Shown: positions 11,880-21,533 of the stretch, piece after piece
Layout: the number at the start of each line of letters is the position of its first letter
Numbering within the stretch: the stretch's first letter is position 1
Assembly (NCBI GenBank): GCA_946902985.2
Contig: OX336391.1
Span: 69,479,947 to 69,543,946 of the forward strand
Source: Meconema thalassinum
Taxonomy: Eukaryota; Arthropoda; Insecta; Orthoptera; Tettigoniidae
Length of the DNA stretch: 64,000 nt
Reading direction: 5' to 3'
Notes under the pieces: generated by a model
Told to the model about the DNA's origin: nothing
Database searches by the model: none
Seen by the model: only the letters and a program-made list of their open reading frames with translations
Program-made: the position numbers and the translations under genes

Positions 11880-14027
11880 CTACTGTGAATTCGAAGTTTT
11901 TTTTTCATTACCATTCCCCCGGGATTGTTGTGTTCCAGATGGACCTGGATCATTGGGCCTCTGCTCCACAAATTGCAAGTTATCTTGGTGCCTTGCTTCC
12001 AAATTTTTCCTTGTCTCCTTGTTAAACTCCTCATTGGACTGACGAGTATCTTCATTCCCTCTATTATTGTAGTTATTTCTACCATAGGATCTTCTTTCTT
12101 GGTACCTTCCTTGAGTGTCACGTGGTCTTCTCCATCGAGTGTTGTATCGATTACCACCATCCGGTCTTGCATATGGTTTGTAACTGTATCTGTTACTGTA
12201 CTGGTTCCATCCTCTCTTATTGGAATCTTCCCTCGGCGATTTCTCTTCTCGCTCCTCTCGAATCTCTCGAGGTGTCTGAGAATAACTATCAGCCATAACA
12301 GCATACACAGCGTTGTTATTCTTTGCTCCCTTCTGATGGAAGAATTGAGCGTTTGTATGATCCAGCTTCTGTAATACTTCATCAAATTGTTCCATATTAT
12401 AGATATCAGCAGCGATCAAAGTCCTCTGGACGTCTGCTGGAAACTGACGTATCAATGCAGTAATCAACTCGTTATCTGGCATCGGCGGATCTAAATGTTG
12501 AAGTTTTGACAGCTGTCCAGAAAAGTACGTAGAGTATCGAGTAGGTTGTGACGTCGAGAATTTCTTCGAATATAACTCTGCTCTGACTTGCTGTTGGGTT
12601 TCCGGGGACCAAAACTTCTTCAATAGCCCGCGAGAAAACTCCTCAAAAGTGGTTAGAGTGGATCTAAATGCTCTAAACCACAAAAGTGCGGGACCTTCCA
12701 AGAACTTCCCTATCACTCGGATCTGTCTTTCTTTCGGGATCTTAGAATCTTTCAGGTAATCACCTGCTTCTCTCAAAAATTCCACGGGTGTTACAGAATC
12801 TCGCCCTGAAAATTTTGAAGGCTTATCTTCTATATTCTTAAATACAGTTATGGGGTTGGATTGAAATACTGTCCTGACCTCATCCTGTCTATCAGTCTCT
12901 CTAGCTCCTCCTAGATTTATCTGTATCTGTTCCTTTCCCCTTACCTTTGGCATTTTTAAAAGATGATCAGACTGTTTCTCATCCTTTATTTGAGTTTTCA
13001 TAGCCTCAAGTTCCTTCTGGTTTTCTTCTGCCATCTTCTTGATCGCTTCAGTCTCTTTACAATTGTCTTTAACATCAATGGATATCTGGTTCATAACAGC
13101 CTCATGACTTTTCAATGACCCTGTCATATCTGATATGTCCTTCTGAGTTGCTTGGATATCTTTGGCAATTACTTCAATGTGGGATGACAAAGATTCCCTA
13201 ATCTCCTTGATTCCTTCTTGGTTCTCCAGTTTGAGTGTGTCTTTAATTTCATTGACAACTGTGGTCTTGATTTCAGTTTGCAATTCACTAATCACACCTT
13301 CTCTTATTTCTCCCATGACAAGTTCCTTGAATTGTTCCGTTAAACGTTGAACAACTAGAATTCCCATCTCGTTACTCTCCTTCTTCACTCTGACTTCCAG
13401 GTTGACCATGTCTTCACCAACTTTCCTAAGACCATGTTCTATCCTATCAGCTAAGCTTTGGGATCGAAGATCGGCATCGCGAAATTTTTCGTCCATTAAA
13501 CTTGCGTTAGTAGCTAATGAAGTTTCGAGCTCATGTGTTTTTTCGCATAATTTATTCATTTTACTCTCAAGTGTCATTTTCAAAATTTCAGAATTCTCTT
13601 TAAATTTACTCTCCATTGAATTAAATTTACTGTTTAAATTTTCTTTCAAGTTCCCTTTTAACCTGCTTTCTAAAGAATCAGAATTTTCTTTAAGTTTATT
13701 TTCCAAAGAATCAGAATTTTCTTTAAGTTTACTTTCCAAAGAATCAGAATTTTCTTTAAGTTTATCCTCCAAACTTTCTTTAAGTTTATTTTCTAAAGAC
13801 TCAGAATTTTCTTTAAGTTTATCATTCAAATTTTCTTTAAGTTTATTTTCTAAAGAATCAGAATTTTCTTTAAGTTTATCATCTAAACTTTCTTTCAAAT
13901 TATCAGAATTTTCTTTAAGTTTCTTTTCTAAAGCCTCAGTATTTTCTTTCATAATGGCTGCTACACGCAGTCCAGCCTGTTTTGAACTCTCCTCCAAACT
14001 CCTCATCATCCTCATCATTTCTCCCAT
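11880..14027 (-). CDS. gag: Element A Gag, intact
   Basis: 715 codons from an ATG (complement of 14025-14027). Residues 1-380 are mainly a charged coiled coil; residues about 25-130 are 11-residue repeats built on KLKENSDSLEN. A Ty3-type Gag core follows at about 400-565 (SKFSGRDSVTPVEFL, LLWFRAFRSTL, KFWSPETQQQVRAELYSKKF). The tail (about 575-690) is rich in Arg, Asn, Tyr and Gly, and no CCHC zinc knuckle is present; I infer this tail binds RNA. Gag would assemble virus-like particles in the cytoplasm. The same three-part design occurs in elements B' and C. The frame is undamaged, unlike pol. Confidence 0.92.
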   Translation of the reverse strand: MGEMMRMMRSLEESSKQAGLRVAAIMKENTEALEKKLKENSDNLKESLDDKLKENSDSLENKLKENLNDKLKENSESLENKLKESLEDKLKENSDSLESKLKENSDSLENKLKENSDSLESRLKGNLKENLNSKFNSMESKFKENSEILKMTLESKMNKLCEKTHELETSLATNASLMDEKFRDADLRSQSLADRIEHGLRKVGEDMVNLEVRVKKESNEMGILVVQRLTEQFKELVMGEIREGVISELQTEIKTTVVNEIKDTLKLENQEGIKEIRESLSSHIEVIAKDIQATQKDISDMTGSLKSHEAVMNQISIDVKDNCKETEAIKKMAEENQKELEAMKTQIKDEKQSDHLLKMPKVRGKEQIQINLGGARETDRQDEVRTVFQSNPITVFKNIEDKPSKFSGRDSVTPVEFLREAGDYLKDSKIPKERQIRVIGKFLEGPALLWFRAFRSTLTTFEEFSRGLLKKFWSPETQQQVRAELYSKKFSTSQPTRYSTYFSGQLSKLQHLDPPMPDNELITALIRQFPADVQRTLIAADIYNMEQFDEVLQKLDHTNAQFFHQKGAKNNNAVYAVMADSYSQTPREIREEREEKSPREDSNKRGWNQYSNRYSYKPYARPDGGNRYNTRWRRPRDTQGRYQERRSYGRNNYNNRGNEDTRQSNEEFNKETRKNLEARHQDNLQFVEQRPNDPGPSGTQQSRGNGNEKKTSNSQ
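11897..11905 (-). other. Putative -1 ribosomal frameshift site, gag to pol, element A
   Basis: Nine A on the minus strand followed by C, five sense codons before the gag stop. Reading A AAA AAA in the gag frame and slipping back one base enters the open pol frame without a stop. The same arrangement occurs in elements B' (47415-47422) and C (57810-57818). I did not identify a downstream pseudoknot by eye. Confidence 0.7.
13640..13960 (-). repeat. 33-bp tandem repeats encoding the Gag coiled coil
   Basis: On the minus strand the motif AAAGAATCAGAATTTTCTTT and its flanks (plus-strand spelling) recur about every 33 bp, with some 66-bp spacing, encoding 11-residue KLKENSDSLEN-type units. An 11-residue (hendecad) period is a known coiled-coil geometry. 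The repeat number could vary between copies by slippage. Confidence 0.8.
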
Positions 14028-14616
14028 AATTTCAATTATTATTCAAAACTTAGGGGTATACAACAGTGGAAAACACAAGCTTATAACTAGAACAAGAAAT
14101 ATGAATAGCTAATTGGAACACTATAATAAAATGAGATTTGTCCTAATATCGACGTGATGGAAAAACAAAATTCTCTACTTTTACGAATTACATTTACCAT
14201 AATATCACAAGAAAAATATGCAAGTTCTCAAATATCCTCCACCTGGATTCTAATAATGTGTATGTCCAGTCATCGAACGTTTACTACTGAATTTACTTGA
14301 CGCCCTAATGGTTAAGCCATTATCAAAATAATCAAACCCATTCTAATTATTAACCAGTTAAATTTTTAATTTTCCCCACTAATTGGGTTTCCTACTAATT
14401 TATTCATCCACACCAGACATCTCTCAACTCCCAAAATATTTCTATTAAAATTATCACAATTTCAAATCGGCATGCGATTGACCATGTCTAAATCGGGACC
14501 CACGTTCGAAGCCATTTCTCTCTCTATCTTATTTTATGTGCCCGTTTAGACCGGAGTCCGCACGACCACATATGCATTTTACCAATAATCAGTCAGCACG
14601 AGAATCAAAATATCCC
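14028..14616 (-). other. 5' untranslated leader of element A
   Basis: AT-rich, without a credible open frame. It lies between the proposed primer site and the gag ATG and would hold packaging signals. Nothing else is recognisable in it. Confidence 0.5.
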
Positions 14617-14625
14617 GGAGCGCCA
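14617..14625 (-). other. Tentative primer-binding site of element A
   Basis: On the minus strand TGGCGCTCC stands two bases after a CA that would end the 5' LTR. It resembles the clearer sites TGGCGCCCA of elements B' and C (tRNA-Lys type) at 6-7 of 9 positions. The match is weak; it is offered because its location gives an LTR length (about 3.25 kb) like that of element C. Confidence 0.35.
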
Positions 14626-14627
14626 GA

Positions 14628-17600
14628 TGGGTTAAAGCAAATCGCAAAAACGACATCAAATTTATAAAATGCTTTGCTGATTTTTGGCTCAATGCAACAA
14701 TAAGGATAGAAGGAGATTTAATTGGGTGAAACACATCTTGTAAAATTATCTCAGTTTATTTAAAGTTAAAATCTGACTGCAAGAATGCTCAAAGCAGCAT
14801 CATCCACGTGTGGCGATCCACACTCTTATTTACACACAATATACAGAAATCTTCCAAACACATTTGACAATCTTTTTGGAAACACAAGTCCGATTAATAG
14901 TCCTGTGGACTGTGTTCCAAAATTATTAACATTTAATTCCAGCTCAAAATGAATTGTTCATACTGGAAATAACGTAGATCACTGTTTGACTATTTACATG
15001 ATATTAACACTCGTAGATTAAATGTTTATAGAATTTCTTAAACTTTCACTTGTTTTCCAGTTTCAAAAATATATCGTTGAAAAATATTATTATCATCGTA
15101 GCAACACAAATTATTTATACATATTAATAACATCTGAAAAGTATTTTGACCATTGAGCATAGCATCGAAGAACTGTGCGAAGCACAACAACAATTAATTG
15201 TTCTTCTGACATTAAACATTCGAGAAGTGACTCGATTATGAACTTCAAGTTCCAAACAAAATATATAATTTCTGAATCATTAACTTGATCAATAAATGGT
15301 TGAACTATTCAACTACTTGATTTTCCACTTGGAATCATTATGAAAAAAATATTTATATTTATGGCCATTCTTAGCAACTTTCACAACTTGCAATTCTTCG
15401 ACAGAATGCGGAAATAAGAATTGTAGTTTTATAATGAATTCATTTAGTTCATGGCACTAGGATTTGAAAATATCCTTCAAATTATTCGTGGTTAAAGAAT
15501 TATTTTTAATTGGCAGTGGCCCATTCTACTATTTGTGTAAGAACACAATATTACAATAACAACGACGGCAAAGGTCTTCCTCGGAAGAAGAATAAACTAC
15601 TATCATGACAAATCCGGGTTCTAGCAAAATCAAAGTCTAAATGGAATTCGTAAACAAGGTTGAAATAAGAACTGATGGTTTCAAAGAAATAACCTTCGGG
15701 TTATTCATACGACGAAATGTGTGGCTCCAATACTCCTACTATAAACCTGAGCCATCGAACCTGCTATTTGATTGATGCTAGAAAAAACCTTCATTCCTGC
15801 GACTTAAACATGCGCACCTGGGAATGGCATTTCAACTACTCCACACACATAAATTATCTTCCCAAAATTTATACAATAAATCAAGCCTCTGCTTGTTATC
15901 AACACTGGAAGTTTAATAAACTTACAAGTTTATTTTATTTTACCATTCAGTTCAACCCGTGAATTTACCATACTTATGAAAAGCTTCATTTCACTTTCGA
16001 GTGTATTTACGTCATGATTTTATATAAATACAACAATATCCTATTTGATACAAATATCAATTGCTTCCCGCTTCATGCCTCTCCGTGTTATCTGAAACAT
16101 ATACTTTGCTCAAAGCAAATATCAACTGTTCAACCAGAACTGAAATGTTGGTTGAATGCGGGCTTGCGCTAACCACTCTCCTTCGGAAAATCTCCTGTTC
16201 CAGACTAGAAATGTTTCAACTACTTCATAGGCTCTTTCTCAATACATATGATTATTATAAAATATAATATCCAAGAATTATTTAGAAAAATTATGAAAAT
16301 TATTATTATTATTATTAGTGGATTATTATTATTATTATTATTATTATTTGTATTATTCCAAATATGTTTAATTATCATCTCATTATGTGAGAATCCACAT
16401 GTTCGAACCTTCGAATATGGAAAAAATATCCATTCCTCAACAAAAATAAATTTAACTTTTACAGTTACATCGGCTGATTACCGTGATTTCCCAAAAATAT
16501 GAAAAATTCAAATAAATGCTCGAAATGCTCGGTCATCGATCCTAAACTGTTCTGAGTGCTGAAAATACTCAGAATAACTCTAATAAGTCTTGCGTAAATC
16601 ATTACAAGCTTTAAATACGACGAAAAAAATGTGTTGGTCATCTGCAGAAAAATAGTTTGTTCCAATTAGCTAGGCATAAAATAATTCAAATGTGGCTTAC
16701 ATTTCTTGATGGTCTTGAAGTGTAGTAAACCTGGTCTGTACCAGATTTATCCGTAGATATGCCCTATCGGACAAGCACGTATAATCCTTGTATCGGCCGC
16801 CATTGTAGACCCACAAATCGTCTAGTCAGACATAGTGGTAGTATCTTTCGACGTTTGAATAAACTGTGGTTCCATTTTAATATGAGCTTCTATCAAAGCC
16901 ATAACAGTTTGTTGAAATAGGGTCAGATCTAAGTGATCTCTTCTTAAATGTGTCAGTTGTAACATAACTCACTGTAATCTCATCAATACAAGAAAAACAT
17001 TGACAGTCTAAGCAATTAACGGCTGTTCTGAAGATCGTTCCCTGGGCATGGTTTATTAATATCACCATCTGCCATGCGCTAGACAATTTGCAGTTTCCCT
17101 TGCGTAGACTAATGAACGCCACCGTTATAGACTAGTCTTCAGTGTACTGACAGATCGAAGTGGTTAACTAGTTACAAAATATGAAAACTGACTTGCAAAT
17201 GGATTTAAACATCCAAGTATTAAGTTACTATTGGACTGTGACAAAATACTATTTTCTAGACCAAGTCTAGCATATGTCCTTTTGGAAATATAAATATTTC
17301 CACCAATGTCTGTAGAAATCAATCACCTCAGTGATTCTCCTCACCAGAAACTTACTAAGTTCCAACTCGTTTGCGCAGCACTTCTCGTGACTATCACGAT
17401 TTGAAAAGAACTTCTGCGTAGATACGGCAACCATGTGCCTTGGCTCAGCGTAGACGCAACTTGCTCTGCAAGTGCTTGTGTTGAAGTGAGCTAACCATGC
17501 CTGCTCCAGCTGGCTTTTATACAAAACGGTCAGGGTCACGCGTCATCGCCTGATATCTAGAAATCCTCATATCTCTTGAATCCCTGGTCCGATTTACTTG

Positions 17601-17878
17601 ATACAAATTGCGTTCTCTTTCATTTGGCCGTGCCAGTAATCTGATCCCAGTCTCAAGTCTCTACTCCATAGTTAACTATTTAATCAATAAATAGCCTCAA
17701 CCTCTGCTGTTACTCGCTACGTCATTTGCCATCCAACTATCGGTAAAATCCTTCGAAATGCTTCGAGAAGCAATGTAGCGCGATATTCAAATATCTGAAC
17801 TTTCAAAAGCGGCTACAGCCTTTCCCTTGATATCTAGGTGTCTGAAACTTGGAATACCCATTCCTAGATTTGGGCACA
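14628..17878 (-). repeat. 5' LTR of element A (inner boundary inferred)
   Basis: 16163-17878 is proven LTR because it repeats 1-1716. The part 14628-16162 is assigned by the tentative primer site and by the plus-strand TGGG start, since the matching part of the other LTR is outside the window. Total would be 3251 bp. The stretch 14628-16162 is AT-rich and has no recognisable gene. Confidence 0.6.
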
Positions 17879-20250
17879 GTACCAAGTCCCAGGTCTCTAG
17901 GACAACAAATATAAAATTTTGAAAATCGGTTATATTTCCAAAATTAGGAATTTTACAAAAACGTATGGCTGACGTAAATCAATGGTCTTTACCCCCTCTA
18001 CCCCCACACGAAGTCTCAGGTCTCTAGGTCAACAAAAATACAATTTTAAAAATGGGCTATATTTCCAAAATTAGGAATTTTACAAAAATGTTTGTCTGAC
18101 GTAAATCAATGTTCTTTACCCCCTCTACCCCCACACTAAGTTTCAGGTCTCTAGGACAAAACAAAATTATTTTGGAAAATAGGCTATATTTCCAAGTTAG
18201 GAATTCTACAAAAACGTTTGTTTGACATAAATCAATGGTCTTTGCCTCCTCTAGAACCATACCAAGTCTCAGGTCTCCAGGACAACAAAAATAAAATTTT
18301 GAAAATGGTATATATTTCCAAAATTAGAAATTCTACAAAAAGGTTTGTTTGACATAAATCAATGGTCTTTACCTCCTCTAGCACCATACCAAATTTCAAG
18401 TTCGTAGGACAAAAGAAAATGATTTTTGAAAAATGGTCACTATTTTGGAAACTATCAATTCTACAAAAATGTTTGTTTAACATAAATGAAAGGCCTCTAT
18501 CCCCTTTACCGGCATACCAAGTCCCAGATCCGTGTGACGAAAATAAAAAAAGTTCAATTGGGAAAAGAGGCGATTTCTCATATAACCAAACATTCTAAAA
18601 AGTGTTCTATGGGCTTAAAAGAATGGCCTTTATGTCCTTGATTTTCTATAATAAAACTTTTTTATTTTTCAAATTTTTTTGAAGAAAGTTCAATTTTGAA
18701 ATATTTGTATTTTGGAAACTAAAGAGTTAACAAAAAAATTTGTTCGACATAAATGAATGGCCCTGACACCATCTACCACCAAAATAAATTTCGAGCTTCT
18801 AGAAAAAAAACAGTATGGTTTAAACTCCCCCACCACCTCTCCCTGTGACGTCACATTTCGGGACGGAGATTAAAGCATCACCACCCCCCTACTGTTATTT
18901 TTAACCTAGAGGCTTGAAATTTATTTTGGTGGTAGATGGGGTCAGGGCCATTCATTTATGTCAAACAAAATTTTTTGTAAACTCTTTAGTTTCCAAAATA
19001 TAAAAAATTCAAAATTGAACTTTTTCAAAAAAATGTAAAAAATAAAAAAGTTTTATTATAAAAAATAAAAGACATAGAGGCCATTCTTTTAAGCCCATAG
19101 AACACTTTTTAGAATGTTTGGTTTTATGAAAAATCGCCTACTTTCACAATTGAACTTTTTTATTTTCGTCATACAGATCTGGGACTTGGCTTACAGGTAG
19201 AGGGGATAGAGGCCTTTCATTTATGTTAAACAAACTTTTTTGTAGAATAGCTAGTTTCCAAAATAGTGACCATTTTACAAAATTCATTTTATTTTGTCCT
19301 AGAAACTTGAAATTTGTTATGGTGCTAGAGGGGGTAAAGACCATTGATTTATGTCAAACAAACCTTTTTTAGAATTCCTAATTTTGGAAATATAGGCCAT
19401 TTTCAAAATTGTATTTTTGTTGTCCTAGGGACCTGAGACTTGGTATGGTGCTAGAGGAGGTAAAGACCATTGATTTATGTCAAACAGACTTATTTCTAGA
19501 ATTCTTAATTTTGGAAATATAACCCATTTTCAATATTTTATTTTTGTTGTCCTAGAGACCTGAGACATGGCATGGTGCTAGAGGAGGTAAAGACCATTGA
19601 TTTATGTCAAACAAACATTTTTACACCATTCCTAATTTTGCAAATATAGCCTATTTTCAATATTAATTTTGTTTTGTCCTAGAGACCTGAAACTTAGTGT
19701 GGGCGTAGAGGGGGTAAAGACCATTGATTTACCTCAGACAAACATTTTTGTAAAATTCCTAATTTTGGAAATACAGCCCATTTTCAAAATTTATTTTTTG
19801 TCCTAGAGACCTGAGACTTAGTGTGGGAGTAGAGGGGGTAATGACCATTGATTTAAGTCAGACAAACGTTTTTGTTAAATTCCTAATTTTGGAAATATAA
19901 CCGATTTTCAAAATTTTATTTTTGTTGTCCTAGAGACCTGGGACTTGGTACGGCGGTAGAGGGGGACAAAGGTCATTCATTTATGTCAAACAAACATTTT
20001 TGTAAACTTTTTAATTTTGGAAATATAACCCATTTTGGAAATACGTTTTTGGAAAATTTGAAAAATACACTAATTTTGGACTGAGAGTGGTATAGAGGTA
20101 GGTGTTGGAGTTAACATGTCTTTTTAGGATTTTTAGTTTAATGATATAGTCTACTTTCCAAATATTTTTAGAAAAATTTGAAAAATACACTATTTTTTGA
20201 CTAGGCATGGGATAGAAATAAGTGTAAGAGTTGAGAGTCATTGATAAACC
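17879..20250. repeat. Large inverted repeat (palindrome) made of ~127-bp tandem units
   Basis: The left arm (17879-18817) and right arm (18890-19950) are reverse complements of each other with scattered differences; the outer ends match as GTACCAAGTCCCAGGTC and GACCTGGGACTTGGTAC. The spacer of about 70 bp contains TGACGTCA. Each arm consists of units of 126-128 bp marked by CCATTGATTTATGTCAAAC and its complement (left at about 17977, 18103, 18229, 18357, 18485; right continuing to about 19980). About nine units are visible on the right. Decayed sequence of the same type runs to about 20250. Open frames here are by-products. It could form a long hairpin, or be a foldback element or satellite inversion. 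Confidence 0.85.
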
Positions 20251-20279
20251 TTAGAGTAGTTTGGATTTTTTTGAAATTT

Positions 20280-20770
20280 GTGTGTTGTTGTTGTTGTTGC
20301 TTACAAGCATGGCTGTAAGCATTATGCTGCCATAAAAATGACTGACATACTTTCTAAGACCGAATAAGCCCCAACAAGTAAGAGCAAATATGAGAGAGCT
20401 AATACAAAAGCCAACAAAAAAGCCAATGCGCTGGCTTAGGACCTAAATAGCGTAACTAAAATGGAAATCCTATTAAGATACGCTATTCTGGTACTAAGCC
20501 GGCGAACGGAAGCCAACAAAAGCCAACAAAAGCCAACAAAAAAGCCAACAAAAAAAGCCAACAATAATCTGAAATAAAGCCATGTAGCATGCTGGTAGTT
20601 GAGTGAGTTGTCATATTGACCGATAGGTAGAATGCAAGTAGTTGAGTGAGTATTGATATCGACCGCTAGATAGCCTGCTGGTCGTTAAGTGGGTGAGTGT
20701 TGAAATGGAGCGCTAGGTAGAATGCAGGTTGTTCAAGTAGTTCTCATAGTCACCGCTAGATAGCGGAAAC
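20280..20770. repeat. Short tandem repeats: (TGT)n, AAAAGCCAAC-type and ~45-57-bp units
   Basis: (TGT)n at about 20281-20298; repeated AGCCAACAAAA motifs around 20408-20565; then about four imperfect units containing GTAGTTGAGTGAG and CGCTAGGTAGAATGCAGG (20590-20765). No gene seen. Confidence 0.6.
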
Positions 20771-20879
20771 ATACTTTGCGTGTCGCATGCAGTTATTTAA
20801 CAAAGTTTTACCTCATGAAAACCGTGCTTGTATAAGCTTTGTATAAAAATTGAATATACAATTAACTACTAAGTGTTCA

Positions 20880-21510
20880 GAACTAACATGTATAGCCTTG
20901 TGTAGGGAATATTGGGGTCCTTATCAAGAAAGAGTGCCTAACACACATGATTGTACATCCTTTTGATATGCAGTAAGCACCTGATAACCTTGAGTAGGGT
21001 ATACGAATACATTCATTTGACTACTACATGTCACAGTGTTTACATTATGAAAGAACATTGAAACAACCAGTCTTTAGCCTTGTCATATGCAGCAAGCAGC
21101 TGTGACCCTTAACTAGGGGTATATTAGAGGACCCTTAGCGAGAATATCACCAGTTGACTATTATCTCTCATGGTGTTCACATGGTGAAAGACCGTCGAAA
21201 CAACCATTGTACAGCCTTGTACTACATAGTAAGTAGCTGTTGGTCTTGGCTATGATATATTAGAGAACACTTAGCAAGAATACAATCAGTTGACTACTAC
21301 TTGTTACTGTGTTCACATCGTGAAAGACCGCCTCACTGTCCAGTCTACAGCCTTGTTATACGCCGTAAAGAGCTATTGGTCTAGAATAGGCTATATTAGA
21401 GGAACTTTAACAAGAATATCACCAGTTGACTACTACCTCTCACGGTGTTCACATCGTGAAAGACCGCCTCACCGACCAAACTCTAGCCCTGTGATACGCA
21501 GTAAGCAGCT
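20880..21510. repeat. 137-bp tandem array next to the DNA polymerase pseudogene
   Basis: The marker TTGACTACTAC recurs at about 21017, 21153, 21290 and 21426, a period of 136-137 bp, with a more decayed unit before. Each unit also carries GTGTTCACATCGTGAAAGACC, AGCCTTGT and GTAAGCAGCTGTT. The array ends about 25 bp before the first ATG of the polymerase (21534). It may be a subterminal array of the Polinton-like element or a separate satellite; its placement favours the former only weakly. Confidence 0.75.
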
Positions 21511-21533
21511 GTTTGCATAAATCCACATTCGTA

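Larger units (their letters stand above)
1..17878 (-). mobile_element. Gypsy (Ty3-type) LTR retrotransposon A, 3' end cut by window edge
   Basis: A minus-strand element in the order 5' LTR (right), primer site, gag, protease, RT, RNase H, integrase, polypurine tract, 3' LTR (left). Bases 1-1716 repeat 16163-17878 at a constant offset of 16162, and I saw no difference in the stretches compared. On the minus strand the LTR begins TGTGCCC. No env-like reading frame lies between the pol stop and the 3' LTR. A 6869-bp LARD splits the element near its 3' end. Gag is open, but pol carries one homopolymer frameshift and one TGA, so this copy is not fully coding although its LTRs look young. The left target duplication is outside the window; the right flank begins GTACC. 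Confidence 0.9.

Noticed and set aside
11873..12385. Long frames on both strands over gag of element A (also 11925-12374 and 13402-14112)
   Set aside because: Shadows of the real gag frame; repeat-driven low complexity.
14490..14515. Alternative primer site of element A: minus-strand TGGCTTCGAACGTGGG
   Set aside because: It looks like tRNA sequence, but no LTR-type CA end precedes it at the right distance.
18057..18598. Repeated 67-83 codon frames around FSKI and VKTIDLCQTN
   Set aside because: They translate the 127-bp satellite units of the palindrome and recur in the opposite arm.
20880..21510. CRISPR-like spacing of repeats
   Set aside because: A eukaryotic tandem array with whole-unit similarity; no distinct spacers.
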